From: Acidimicrobiales bacterium | GTDB taxonomy: Bacteria; Actinomycetota; Acidimicrobiia; Acidimicrobiales; SZUA-35 | Direction of reading: 5' to 3' | DNA: 35,057 nucleotides | NCBI GenBank assembly: GCA_013003535.1 | Contig: JABDIY010000073.1 | Location: 1-35,057, forward strand | Shown here: piece by piece, positions 1 through 8,676 of the stretch | Layout of the letters: each line of letters begins with the position of its first letter | How positions within the stretch are numbered: the first letter of the stretch is position 1 | Program-made: the position numbers and the translations under genes | Notes under the pieces: model-generated | What the model was told of the DNA's origin: nothing | Databases searched by the model: none | Seen by the model: only the letters and a program-made list of their open reading frames with translations

Positions 1-981
1 GAACACAACCTCAAGAACATCGACGTCGATATTCCCCTCGGCGCTTTTGTCGCCATCACGGGGGTGTCCGGTTCGGGCAAGAGCACCCTCATCAACGGCA
101 TTCTGTTGAAGTCATTGATGCAGAAGATCTATCGCTCCAAGACGCCACCTGGGCTGCACAAGTCGCTGAGCGGACTGGAACACCTGGACAAGGTCATCGA
201 CATCGATCAGTCACCGATCGGCCGGACGCCCCGATCCAACCCGGCCACCTACACCGGTGTGTTCGATCACATCCGAAAGCTGTTCGCGAAAACAAACGAA
301 TCGAAGATACGCGGGTATCAGCCGGGCCGCTTCAGTTTCAATGTCAGCGGCGGCCGCTGCGAGGCATGCTCCGGCGACGGCACCATCAAGATCGAGATGC
401 ATTTCTTGCCAGACGTCTACGTTCCGTGCGAGATCTGCAAGGGTGCCCGTTACAACCGGGACACGTTGGAGATCCTCTTCAAGGGCAAGAACATCTCTGA
501 GGTCCTCAACCTGCCCATAACGGAGGCGTTGGAGTTCTTCAGCAATCAACCCCCAATCGCTCGGCACCTGCAGACGTTGGTGGATGTTGGGCTCGGTTAT
601 GTGCGGCTCGGCCAACCTGCCCCTACGTTGTCCGGTGGCGAAGCGCAACGAGTGAAACTGGCCTCGGAATTGGCCAAACGGTCCACCGGTCACACGATCT
701 ATTTGCTCGATGAGCCGACCACCGGCCTGCACTTTGAAGACATCGCCCGTTTGCTCACCGTGCTTACCAGGCTGGTGGACCAGGGCAACACGGTTTTGGT
801 GATCGAACACAACCTCGACGTCATCAAGACGGCGGATCATATTATCGACCTCGGTCCCGAGGGTGGCGATGGCGGCGGCACCATCGTGGCCACCGGCACC
901 CCGGAGCAGGTAGCGAACGTCAGCGCCAGTCACACGGGCCGCTTTCTCAAGCCACTACTGGAGGGTGGGCGAGGCGGGTAA
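1..981 (+). CDS. uvrA: UvrABC system protein A, C-terminal part (5' end outside window)
   Basis: This is the C-terminal third of the UvrA DNA-damage-recognition ATPase of nucleotide excision repair; the reading frame is open from base 1, so the start lies outside. The second ABC ATPase module is visible: Walker [10 protein letters not shown] near residues 21-29 of the fragment, a zinc-binding module with paired CxxC motifs (CEAC and CEIC, about residues 120-146), the ABC signature [11 protein letters not shown], and Walker [13 protein letters not shown] followed by the H-loop region VIEHNLDV. UvrA dimers load UvrB onto lesions, and UvrC, encoded downstream at 19954, makes the incisions. The gene stops with TAA at 979-981, 70 bases before a membrane-protein gene with no repair role. 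Identification is certain; only truncation by the window edge limits it. Confidence 0.98.
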   Translation, partial: EHNLKNIDVDIPLGAFVAITGVSGSGKSTLINGILLKSLMQKIYRSKTPPGLHKSLSGLEHLDKVIDIDQSPIGRTPRSNPATYTGVFDHIRKLFAKTNESKIRGYQPGRFSFNVSGGRCEACSGDGTIKIEMHFLPDVYVPCEICKGARYNRDTLEILFKGKNISEVLNLPITEALEFFSNQPPIARHLQTLVDVGLGYVRLGQPAPTLSGGEAQRVKLASELAKRSTGHTIYLLDEPTTGLHFEDIARLLTVLTRLVDQGNTVLVIEHNLDVIKTADHIIDLGPEGGDGGGTIVATGTPEQVANVSASHTGRFLKPLLEGGRGG

Positions 982-1051
982 CTGGCCGAGAAGCATGTGG
1001 CAAATTGCTGGGCGCTCCTTTGCTTGGTGTAGGTCGTGCCGACTGGAAGGG

Positions 1052-2146
1052 ATGCGTGTCTTTCTGGTCGGCGCCTTCATTGGAGCGATGCTCTTCGGTT
1101 GGATGCTCGTTGAGTCTGGTGGCGATCCGTTTGTCATCGCCGCCATCGGGCAGGACGATCCGGAACTGCTCTCGTTGATCGAGGAGGATCTTGGACGGAC
1201 GATTGTCACGCGTCCTGGTCCCGGCCACGACGGCCGAATGTTCTTTGTTCAGGCCCTTGATCCGTTCTATCAAGGTGAGCTCACAGCATCTACGGATCGG
1301 CCCCTCTATCGCGGGCAGAGAATGCTCTATCCGCTACTCGCCGGTCTTGGCGGTGTGCTCCCTTTGAGGTTCGTGCCTTGGGGAATGGCGTTGATCAACG
1401 TCCTCTCGTTCGGATTCGGCACACTCGCTTTGGCCCGGTACGCTGCGATCCGAGGGTTCAATCAGTGGTGGGGTCTGTCGTTTGCGCTCAATCCTGGTCT
1501 GTGGGCTGGCATCGAAATTGGGGGAGCAAGTGCGCCTGCTCTTGCGCTTGGCGTAGCCGGCGTCTTGATGGTGGCGAGGGACCGAATGGTTTGGGCCGCG
1601 CTGGCCTTTACCGGCTGTGTTCTCACTCGAGAGGTGATGCTCATCATGGTCGGCGGGGTGGTGCTTCAGTACTTTCGTTCCGAGCGTCGCCTCAGCTTTC
1701 CGGTCATAGTGCTACCGATTGGTGCGTCGGTGACATGGGGACTGTTCCTACGGACGCAGATTGCGGTAGAGGCAGCAGACGTGGGCGTAAGCACAAACTT
1801 CGGGCCCCCGTTTGCCGGTATTCTTCAGGCGGCTGGGGTTTGGTCAGGGTCGCCGATTACTTTCGCTTTCGCAATTGCGACCATTGGTGTGCTCGTTCTG
1901 ATCGTAGTTCAGGCCGTTAGAGAAACCGATCTGCTGCTCGGTGCGGTTGCACCGTTCGGGCTGCTTTTCTTCGTGTTATCCCCTGCAGTTCTCAATGCCT
2001 CATTCGACTACAGTCGAGCGGTTGCGCCTGCGTATCTTGGGCTTGGTCTAATCGTGGCAAATCGACTTGATTCAGAGCGCAGGGAGCATCCGGTGACACT
2101 CCCGACCGGTGCTGCGGATGACTCCACAGATCGGGTCATTGTCTAG
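1052..2146 (+). CDS. polytopic membrane protein, probable GT-C-type glycosyltransferase
   Basis: A 364-residue protein with about eight to ten hydrophobic segments. The first loop carries an acidic stretch with GHDGRMFFVQALDP (residues 58-71; Asp60, Asp70), then a DRPLYRGQR element. Acidic residues in the first extracytoplasmic loop after one TM segment are typical of GT-C fold transferases, which use polyprenyl-phosphate sugars. No exact family is recognised, so the role is inferred. The ATG at 1052 is preferred over the upstream ATG at 965, because 965 overlaps uvrA and would add a 29-residue non-membrane leader; a GGAAGG lies just before 1052. The gene runs convergently into a DPM1-like GT2 gene 20 bases away, whose product could make its lipid-linked donor. 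An integral membrane protein of other function, or a polysaccharide polymerase, remains possible. Confidence 0.7.
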   Translation: MRVFLVGAFIGAMLFGWMLVESGGDPFVIAAIGQDDPELLSLIEEDLGRTIVTRPGPGHDGRMFFVQALDPFYQGELTASTDRPLYRGQRMLYPLLAGLGGVLPLRFVPWGMALINVLSFGFGTLALARYAAIRGFNQWWGLSFALNPGLWAGIEIGGASAPALALGVAGVLMVARDRMVWAALAFTGCVLTREVMLIMVGGVVLQYFRSERRLSFPVIVLPIGASVTWGLFLRTQIAVEAADVGVSTNFGPPFAGILQAAGVWSGSPITFAFAIATIGVLVLIVVQAVRETDLLLGAVAPFGLLFFVLSPAVLNASFDYSRAVAPAYLGLGLIVANRLDSERREHPVTLPTGAADDSTDRVIV

Positions 2147-2166
2147 CCGAGCGACTGGATGGCGCG

Positions 2167-2934
2167 CTACCGCTGACGCCAACAAGTCCACAGCATCGAG
2201 ACGGCTTCTAGGCCATCTCGGAAGCCAATCTTCTTGCCAGCGGCCTTGTCGCGACCGTTGTAACTAATCGGTACTTCCACGATTCGCTGGCCCCGCTGGA
2301 GAAGCATCGCAGTGATCTGGGGTTCGAAATCGAATCGATCTGCTGTGAGCGGTAGTTCGGCAAGGAGCGTCCTGTCAACCAGCTTGTAACACGTCTCCAT
2401 ATCCGTGATTCCAGATCCGAAGAGGATTTTGGTAAGCAGGGTGAGCACTCGGTTGGCTACATAGCTGTGAAGTTTCATCCCGGAACGGTTTCCGAGAAAG
2501 CGCGAACCGAAGACAACGTTCGTATCCCCCCGAAGTACCGGCTTCAAAAGCGCTGGCCAGTCACGAGGGTCGTATTCAAGATCAGCATCATGGATTAACA
2601 CATAGTCACCGGTGGCGCGGGCGAAACCTTTCCGGAGAGCCGCTCCCTTTCCACGATTCGTTCCGGACTCGATCACGATCACTCGGGGATCCTTGCACGC
2701 CTTCAGAATCTCCAGTGAGTTGTCTGTCGACCCGTCATCCACACAGATGATCTCGAGCGCAACGGGTAGCTCGGTTACTTCGATCTCTTCAAGGGCTTTT
2801 TGGAGCGTCGCGGCTTCGTTGTACACCGGAATAACAACAGACAAGAGCGCTGTACGCTCTCGTTCGCCTCGCCCAGCTCTTTCTCGTTGCCTACGGGCCG
2901 CTGTGGTCGTGGGTTGTCCGGAGGGAATCGACAC
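2167..2934 (-). CDS. GT2 family glycosyltransferase, DPM1-like (polyprenyl-phosphate sugar synthase)
   Basis: A 255-residue GT-A-fold transferase. It shows VVIPVYNE (33-40), the nucleotide-binding DDGSTD (66-71) and the metal-binding DAD (116-118, in HDADLEYDP), then the DMETCYKL element common in dolichyl/polyprenyl-phosphate mannosyl- or glucosyltransferases. There is no C-terminal membrane anchor, so it is probably a peripheral cytoplasmic enzyme that moves a sugar from a nucleotide donor to undecaprenyl phosphate. The first codon is GTG at 2934. The first ~28 residues are rich in Arg/Thr and lie outside the domain, and no clear Shine-Dalgarno precedes the GTG, so the true start is uncertain. 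It faces the GT-C-like gene and is divergent from the sugar operon starting at 3083. The donor sugar cannot be told from sequence. Confidence 0.88.
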   Translation of the reverse strand: MSIPSGQPTTTAARRQRERAGRGERERTALLSVVIPVYNEAATLQKALEEIEVTELPVALEIICVDDGSTDNSLEILKACKDPRVIVIESGTNRGKGAALRKGFARATGDYVLIHDADLEYDPRDWPALLKPVLRGDTNVVFGSRFLGNRSGMKLHSYVANRVLTLLTKILFGSGITDMETCYKLVDRTLLAELPLTADRFDFEPQITAMLLQRGQRIVEVPISYNGRDKAAGKKIGFRDGLEAVSMLWTCWRQR

Positions 2935-3027
2935 ACATTTTTATCGGCGGGTTTCTGTTCTTCTCAAGCGCCACAGGGGGAGCTGATCCACCCAAATCAC
3001 GTGCTGTCGTGAAGCCGGCTTTCGAGC

Positions 3028-3061
3028 TTGATTTGGTCGCACGTTCTGCCGATAGCAGAAC
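3028..3061 (+). promoter_or_regulatory. candidate promoter with overlapping operator-like dyad
   Basis: The 148-base gap between the divergent genes contains a perfect inverted repeat, GTTCTGC-N5-GCAGAAC, at 3043-3061, ending 21 bases before the ATG at 3083. It overlaps a possible promoter, TTGATT (3028-3033), a 17-base spacer and GATAGC (3051-3056), which matches the -10 consensus only in part. A 7-bp dyad over a -10 box is the usual arrangement for a repressor site. It could instead form a small hairpin in the leader. The dyad is directly visible; promoter function is inference. Confidence 0.4.
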
Positions 3062-3082
3062 AAAGGGTTCGGAAGGAGCTTG

Positions 3083-4723
3083 ATGACGACGGACGTAGCG
3101 CTGATTGGTTGTGGGTACTGGGGAAAGAACATCGCTCGATCCCTTGCGTCGATCGGTCGCTTGGCTGCCATCGTCGACGACGACCCTGTTCGTGCCAAAG
3201 AGTTCGCAGCCGCGCACGATTGCGATGCGCTGACGTTGGAAGAGGTCCTTGCGGATCCGAGCGTCCCGGCGGTAGCGATAGCAACTCCGGCCGAAACGCA
3301 TTTCGCCCTAGCGGAGAAGGCGCTAAATGCCGGAAAGAACGTCTTCATCGAAAAGCCAATGGCTCTCAAGGCAGAGCACGCTGAGACGCTGAACCAGCTG
3401 GCAGAGAGGACTGGACGAACTTTGATGGTCGGCCATCTGCTCCAGTATCACGACGGCTTCATTCGGCTCCGGGAGATGGTGCAGTCAGGCGAACTCGGCC
3501 GTCTTCAATACGTGTATTCCAACCGACTCAACTTCGGCAAGATCCGTCGGGAGGAAGACGTCCTGTGGAGTTTCGCGCCCCACGACATTTCCATGATTCT
3601 GGCACTGGCGGGCGAGGAACCCAGCCAAGTGAACGCTCAAGGTCTCTTCGTCCTTCACGGGCGGATAGCGGACACCACCACAACTCACCTTCAGTTTCCT
3701 TCAGGACTTGGAGCTCACATCTTTGTGAGTTGGCTCCACCCTTTCAAGGAGCAGAAACTTGTGGTAGTTGGTGAGAAGGCCATGGCAGTCTTCGACGACC
3801 GTGAGCCGTTGGACCGAAAACTGGCGATTTATCGGGCGGAGGTCAGTTGGCTCGACGGCGCCCCGGTTGCGCCCAAGGTGGAACCGGATTACGAGGTCCT
3901 TCCGTCGAGCGAACCGCTGGTCAATGAACTTCAACACTTTGTGGATTGCTGCGAAACCGGAGCGACGCCTCGTACGAGTGGCCGCGAAGGTCAGCGAGTG
4001 TTGGCGGTGCTAAATCAGGCGACATCCCAACTCCTCGAGCAGAATCATTCCCGTCGTCGCACGGACGGTCTCAGCCTCCCCGGTTTCCAGACCGCCTCCC
4101 CGGGTGAGCTCAACGACCTCGAGAAAATTGAGACCTCAACGGCATCCCGCCGGGACGGCGTTCACCCCACTGCGATAGTCGATGACAGTGCCGTCGTTGG
4201 AACCGGGACAAAGATCTGGCACTTCAGCCACGTGATGGGCAATACGTCGATCGGGGCCAACTGCAACATCGGCCAGAACGTTGTGGCGGGGCCCAACGTT
4301 TCGATCGGTGCCGGCGTCCGGATTCAGAACAACGTGAGTGTCTACGACGGTGTGACGCTTGAGGACGATGTGTTCTGCGGACCGTCCATGGTGTTCACCA
4401 ACGTGAACAATCCTCGTGCATTCATCTCACGCAAGGACGAGTTCGCCCGCACTCTCATAAAGAAGGGCGCCTCTCTCGGTGCCAATTGCACCATCGTTTG
4501 CGGCACGACCGTTGGTGAATATGCCTTCGTCGGAGCTGGAGCGGTAGTTGCGAAGGATGTTCCGCCCTATGCCTTGGTCGTCGGCGTTCCCGCCCGCCAA
4601 ACCGGATGGGTGAGTCGCGAAGGTGAAGTGCTCGGCGCTGATCTGACGTGTCCTCGGACAGGCGAGACCTATGAAGAGATCAACGGCGAACTTCACCCGA
4701 TTCAAACAGGAGCTATGGCATGA
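3083..4723 (+). CDS. fused Gfo/Idh/MocA sugar-nucleotide dehydrogenase and left-handed beta-helix N-acetyltransferase
   Basis: A 546-residue two-domain protein. The N-terminal half (about 1-325) is a Gfo/Idh/MocA oxidoreductase: Rossmann motif ALIGCGYWG, the EKP motif near residue 92 and a catalytic-region histidine in APHDISM. After a linker rich in Ser, Arg and Asp (about 325-357), residues 358-520 form hexapeptide repeats of an acyltransferase close to WbpD/WlbB ([30 protein letters not shown]). In the Pseudomonas/Bordetella pathway these are separate enzymes: WbpB oxidises C3 of UDP-GlcNAcA and WbpD acetylates the 3-amino group. Start ATG 3083 follows GGAAGGAG by four bases and is preferred to TTG 3080. 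The stop overlaps the next aminotransferase by ATGA, so the three steps are co-translated. Substrate is inferred from context. Confidence 0.9.
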   Translation: MTTDVALIGCGYWGKNIARSLASIGRLAAIVDDDPVRAKEFAAAHDCDALTLEEVLADPSVPAVAIATPAETHFALAEKALNAGKNVFIEKPMALKAEHAETLNQLAERTGRTLMVGHLLQYHDGFIRLREMVQSGELGRLQYVYSNRLNFGKIRREEDVLWSFAPHDISMILALAGEEPSQVNAQGLFVLHGRIADTTTTHLQFPSGLGAHIFVSWLHPFKEQKLVVVGEKAMAVFDDREPLDRKLAIYRAEVSWLDGAPVAPKVEPDYEVLPSSEPLVNELQHFVDCCETGATPRTSGREGQRVLAVLNQATSQLLEQNHSRRRTDGLSLPGFQTASPGELNDLEKIETSTASRRDGVHPTAIVDDSAVVGTGTKIWHFSHVMGNTSIGANCNIGQNVVAGPNVSIGAGVRIQNNVSVYDGVTLEDDVFCGPSMVFTNVNNPRAFISRKDEFARTLIKKGASLGANCTIVCGTTVGEYAFVGAGAVVAKDVPPYALVVGVPARQTGWVSREGEVLGADLTCPRTGETYEEINGELHPIQTGAMA

Positions 4724-5859
4724 ACGAACCGATTGCCCTAATCGACGTCAAGGCACACCAAGCGCACATCGGCGATCGGATAAACGCCAACATCGCCACT
4801 GTGGTGGAGCACGGCAAATGGATCATGGGTCCTGAGGTCTTGGCTTTTGAAGAAGCCATGGTGGAGTTCATCGGGGTCGAGGGCGTCCACGCACTCGGTT
4901 GTTCTAACGGGACCGATGCACTGATTCTCGCGCTGCAGACGCTGGGGCTGCCGCCTCGGTCCGCAGTGATCTGCCCGGCGTTCACCTTTGTAGCGACGGC
5001 CGAGGCTGTCGCCGCCATCGGTGGCGTTCCCATCTTTGCTGACGTGGGGAGCGACGGTTTCAACCTGTCTCCTGAGTCAGTTCGGCATGCTCTCAAGGTG
5101 GCGGAGGCTGCGGAAATACCCGTGAGCGGTATATGCGCCGTTGACCTCTTCGGTGTCCCGGCTGATTACGACGAAATCCACAAGATTGCCGAGGACTCGG
5201 GTATCTGGGTTCTCGCCGACGCAGCCCAAGCCTTTGGAGGTGAGTACAAGGGCACGCGGGTTGGCGGTGTAGCGACGATGACCACAACAAGCTTTTTCCC
5301 GGCGAAACCGCTCGGATGTTACGGAGATGGCGGGGCCGTCTTCACGAAGAGTTCCGATCATGCAGAGATGATCCGATCCCTTCGGGTGCATGGCAAGGGA
5401 AGCAACAAGTATGACAACGTTCGGATCGGTCAGAATGCCCGACTCGACACGTTGCAGGCGGCCATCCTGCTTCCCAAGCTCGAAATATTCGCGACCGAGT
5501 TGGATCAACGTGACACCGTTGCTGCTCGCTACGTCGAAGGGCTGCAGGGTGCTGTCCAGGTTCCTCAGGTCCCATCGAATTCACGTTCGGCTTGGGCACA
5601 GTTCACAATCGTCAGCGAGCACCGCGCTGCTATTCAAGCAGCACTCAATGAACAAAACATCGGCAACGCCGCCTACTACCCCAAGCCACTGCACCAACAG
5701 ACCGGGTACAGCCACTACCACCACAGCGAGATCGAGATGAGTCGCACCGATTGGCTGGCGACGCGGGTACTAAGCCTTCCCATGCATCCGTACCTCACGA
5801 ATCAACAAATCGACCGCGTTATCAACGTGGTACGCGGTGCCGTTGAATCGGCAACCTAA
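4720..5859 (+). CDS. DegT/DnrJ/EryC1 PLP-dependent sugar aminotransferase (WbpE-like)
   Basis: A 379-residue aminotransferase of the DegT/DnrJ/EryC1/StrS family. It has the cofactor pocket ADAAQAFGG and the PLP-binding Lys196 in [15 protein letters not shown], followed by [12 protein letters not shown], the family's substrate and dimer segment. Length is normal. Members next to Gfo/Idh and WbpD-like genes, such as WbpE, transfer an amino group from glutamate to the 3-keto UDP-sugar acid made by the dehydrogenase; the product is then acetylated. The ATG overlaps the stop of the fused dehydrogenase/acetyltransferase (ATGA) and follows an AGGAG, so coupling is likely. A second, diverged aminotransferase is encoded at 14174. 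Family assignment is firm; the exact sugar is inferred from the neighbours. Confidence 0.93.
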   Translation: MNEPIALIDVKAHQAHIGDRINANIATVVEHGKWIMGPEVLAFEEAMVEFIGVEGVHALGCSNGTDALILALQTLGLPPRSAVICPAFTFVATAEAVAAIGGVPIFADVGSDGFNLSPESVRHALKVAEAAEIPVSGICAVDLFGVPADYDEIHKIAEDSGIWVLADAAQAFGGEYKGTRVGGVATMTTTSFFPAKPLGCYGDGGAVFTKSSDHAEMIRSLRVHGKGSNKYDNVRIGQNARLDTLQAAILLPKLEIFATELDQRDTVAARYVEGLQGAVQVPQVPSNSRSAWAQFTIVSEHRAAIQAALNEQNIGNAAYYPKPLHQQTGYSHYHHSEIEMSRTDWLATRVLSLPMHPYLTNQQIDRVINVVRGAVESAT

Positions 5860-5878
5860 CCACACCGGAGAGCCCTCC

Positions 5879-7327
5879 ATGGCAAATCTCACCGAGACTC
5901 ACCGCCAACGATCAGACCAAGACAAAGCTGTTCTGCAACGGTTGGTGGTCCTGGAAACCAACGAGATCCCATTGCGAATCTTTCGTTGGTATGCCGCCAA
6001 TCATCCTGAGTCCGCGATAGCTGAACTTCTCTCGAGCGGAGCTGTCACGGAATCGATTATTCATGACGAAGTGGGCGAAAAGGAGTTGTATCCTTCCCAG
6101 ACTTGGGCGACCCTCGCAACGGGTGTGCCGCTTGAAAAGCACAAGGTCTACTGGTACGCCGATCCCAAGCCGGACGAATTCCCCCTCTATTGGGAGCTCG
6201 CTGCCGCCGCGAACCGCACGGTTGGCGTTGTTGGAACGCTGCATTCGTCCCCGATCGGCTCCAAGTCGGCGCTGCCCGGCCTCCGCTTTTGTGTTCCCGA
6301 TGTGTTTGCAGCTACAGCCGAGACAATCCCATCACGTCTCGAGCGCCTCCAGTCGTTCAGTCTGGACATGGCGAACGCCAATTCGCGCGCCGTCACATCG
6401 CGCCGTCCGGTTGCCCAGTACCTCCGAGGGCTAGGGGCCGCGCTGGCGGCAGGTGTCCGCCCTACGACCTTTGCGAGACTGGGACGTCTCGCTGGGCTGG
6501 TGGCCATCGGACGTGTTCCCGCGGAACGCCTGCGAACCGCTCATTCGATTCTCATGGCCGACGTGTTCGAGCGTCTGCTCAATGAACACGATCCGGACTT
6601 GTCAGTATTTTTCACAAATCACGTGGCTGCAGCGATGCACAGGTACTGGTTTGCGGCGTTTCCCGAGGACTGGGACGACGAGATCTACGACCATGAGTGG
6701 CGGGCTCGTTTCGGTGGCGAGATTGATGCGGCGATGGCTGAACTCGATCGACTCGTGGATCGTTTGGCCCAGAGGTGCGCACTATCCGATCGGTCATTGC
6801 TCATCGTGTCCTCGATGGGTCAAACCGGTGGCGAACCACTACGAGACAAATCGCCCGAAGTGTTTGTTGTGCGAGATGCACACAAGTTCCTTCAGAAGCT
6901 CGGTTTCGGCGAGCCGTTTCAGGTGAGAGCAGCAATGGTTCCACAGATCAGTGCCGCCCTGCCCAGTGCTGGGGCAGCGCTGATTCAGGTGGACAGACTC
7001 GAAGCCATGCATGGAGAGGGTTCGGGTCTTACGTTCGATGTCTCGGGTCATGTTGTGACTGTCACCTATGAGTTGACGGTCAACGACGGTCTTGTTGATT
7101 TTGCCGAGGCAGCTGCTCACCCGGCTGAATTGGGCGGTGAAATCGTGGCGGTGTCCGAGCACCGAAATGGTATGCACCATCGGCTCGGCAGCATCATCGC
7201 TTCGGGGACGGCAAGTACCGAGTTTCCTGATCGGGCGATCGATGTTCTTGAGTTGGCACCAGCAATCCTGGAGTACCTCGGAGTTGAGCCTGCCGCCTAC
7301 CACAGGACTCCGTCCCTTTCGATATGA
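5879..7327 (+). CDS. alkaline-phosphatase-superfamily-like protein with altered metal ligands
   Basis: A 482-residue cytoplasmic-looking protein without signal peptide. Features fit the alkaline phosphatase/phosphodiesterase fold: a first strand RLVVLETNEIP (about 21-31), the nucleophile-like segment YPSQTWATLATG (Thr75), a middle TNHVAAAMHRYW, a strand SLLIVSSMGQTG where the family normally has SDHG, a later MHHRLGSIIASG, and the closing VLELAPAILEYLG. The first Asp is replaced by Glu/Asn, and the SDHG Asp-His pair by Ser-Met, so two-metal catalysis may be lost or changed. ATG 5879 has CGGAGAG six bases upstream and is preferred to 5837, which overlaps the aminotransferase. It ends in an ATGA overlap with the priming transferase gene, so it is expressed with glycan assembly. 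Role unknown; phosphodiester transfer, sugar-phosphate handling or a scaffold are all possible. Confidence 0.7.
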   Translation: MANLTETHRQRSDQDKAVLQRLVVLETNEIPLRIFRWYAANHPESAIAELLSSGAVTESIIHDEVGEKELYPSQTWATLATGVPLEKHKVYWYADPKPDEFPLYWELAAAANRTVGVVGTLHSSPIGSKSALPGLRFCVPDVFAATAETIPSRLERLQSFSLDMANANSRAVTSRRPVAQYLRGLGAALAAGVRPTTFARLGRLAGLVAIGRVPAERLRTAHSILMADVFERLLNEHDPDLSVFFTNHVAAAMHRYWFAAFPEDWDDEIYDHEWRARFGGEIDAAMAELDRLVDRLAQRCALSDRSLLIVSSMGQTGGEPLRDKSPEVFVVRDAHKFLQKLGFGEPFQVRAAMVPQISAALPSAGAALIQVDRLEAMHGEGSGLTFDVSGHVVTVTYELTVNDGLVDFAEAAAHPAELGGEIVAVSEHRNGMHHRLGSIIASGTASTEFPDRAIDVLELAPAILEYLGVEPAAYHRTPSLSI

Positions 7328-8646
7328 ACTTCCAGTCCCCTCGGCTCTTCTTGATGCCCGCCGGAGCAACCGCACTGGCGGTTTTCTTCATGGTGTTGCA
7401 TGCCAGAAACACCGCTGAACCGTACGACCCGTTTGGTACATCGAGGTTCTTCTGGACTGCGCTGTTCCTTGGTGTATTCCTCGTGGCCAGCTACGCCCTT
7501 GGGCTCCCCGACGTCCCTCAGACCCGGGCGGCCGCGGCGCTTGGCTCGGCCACGGCAGTGCTCTCGTCGGTAGCGTTCGTTTCGTTGGCGCAATTGGGTT
7601 TGGGCGTCCCGCTCCTGCCACGGATGGTCGTCGGAGGTCTGAGCCTGGTGTATGTCCCGTGGGTCATGCTGTGTTGGCGGGTTCAGACCGACGTCGACTC
7701 GTTGCGGTCAGCTCGGGTGTTTGCCGTTGCCGAGCCGGACGAGGTCGCTGCTCTCCGAACCGATCTCCTTGATGATGTTGAGCGCCCGGCTGAAATTGTC
7801 GGCTGGTTGTCTCCCTCGGATGCGAAGTCAACCGGATCTGGTTCAACCCCTCTGGTGGACGCAGTCGTGGCGGCCAAAGCGGAGTTCCTGATCATGGACG
7901 TGTCGAGCCAGGCGGAAAACGAGATTGTCCACCAAGCCGCCGCGTTGCATTCGGCCGGCATCCGAATCCGGACGCTGTCTCTGTTTACGGAGGAATTCTT
8001 GGGGAAGATCCCGCTGGCCGAGATGGAGCGGGTTTCACTACTTTTCGATATCGGTGAAGTGCACCGCATTCGCTATGTGCGGACCAAAAGGATCTTCGAT
8101 GTTGCGTTCGCTCTCCTTGGAATGATTGGGTTGGTATTGATAACGCCCCTTCTGGCACTGGCCAATATTTTCGGGAACCGTGGTCCGCTGTTCTACTCCC
8201 AAAGCCGTGTTGGGAAAAACGGCCGGGACTTTCAGATCTACAAGTTCCGTTCCATGATTCCCAGTAGCGGGCCAACTCTCTGGACCCATACCGACGACGA
8301 CCGGGTGACCCGAGTTGGTGCGGTTCTCCGCAAGTCTCACGTGGATGAGCTGCCACAGTTGTGGAACATCTTCCGCGGCGATCTCTCGATCGTCGGCCCC
8401 CGCCCAGAGCAGCGGATGTACGTGGATCAGCTGGTCGAAAAACTACCGTACTACGATGTTCGGCATCTGGTCCGGCCCGGCCTCACCGGATGGGCCCAGA
8501 CCAAATACGGGTACGGGTCAGATGACGATGATGCCCGCGAAAAGCTCCAGTACGACCTGTTCTACCTTCGGCGTCAATCGTTGGCGTTGGACATACGGAT
8601 TGTTGTACGCACCCTGCGCACTCTGGTTCTCAGCCGAGGGCGTTAG
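7324..8646 (+). CDS. polyprenyl-phosphate sugar-1-phosphate transferase (priming glycosyl transferase)
   Basis: A 440-residue membrane enzyme of the WbaP/WcaJ-type bacterial sugar transferase family. Four N-terminal membrane segments (about 9-26, 43-61, 69-91, 96-119) precede a soluble middle domain (about 135-245), then a re-entrant/TM helix starting at KRIFDVAFALL and the catalytic domain with SRVGKNGRDFQIYKFRSM, DDDRVTRVGAVLRKS, VDELPQLWN and GDLSIVGPRPEQ. It transfers a sugar 1-phosphate from a nucleotide sugar to undecaprenyl phosphate at the inner face of the membrane, the first committed step of repeat-unit assembly. It overlaps the upstream gene by ATGA and closes the four-gene operon begun at 3083. 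The transferred sugar is unknown; an N-acetylated or 2,3-diacetamido sugar would fit the operon. Confidence 0.93.
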   Translation: MNFQSPRLFLMPAGATALAVFFMVLHARNTAEPYDPFGTSRFFWTALFLGVFLVASYALGLPDVPQTRAAAALGSATAVLSSVAFVSLAQLGLGVPLLPRMVVGGLSLVYVPWVMLCWRVQTDVDSLRSARVFAVAEPDEVAALRTDLLDDVERPAEIVGWLSPSDAKSTGSGSTPLVDAVVAAKAEFLIMDVSSQAENEIVHQAAALHSAGIRIRTLSLFTEEFLGKIPLAEMERVSLLFDIGEVHRIRYVRTKRIFDVAFALLGMIGLVLITPLLALANIFGNRGPLFYSQSRVGKNGRDFQIYKFRSMIPSSGPTLWTHTDDDRVTRVGAVLRKSHVDELPQLWNIFRGDLSIVGPRPEQRMYVDQLVEKLPYYDVRHLVRPGLTGWAQTKYGYGSDDDDAREKLQYDLFYLRRQSLALDIRIVVRTLRTLVLSRGR

Positions 8647-8676
8647 AAGCGGACCGGCATCGCTGGAGCGTTAGCA

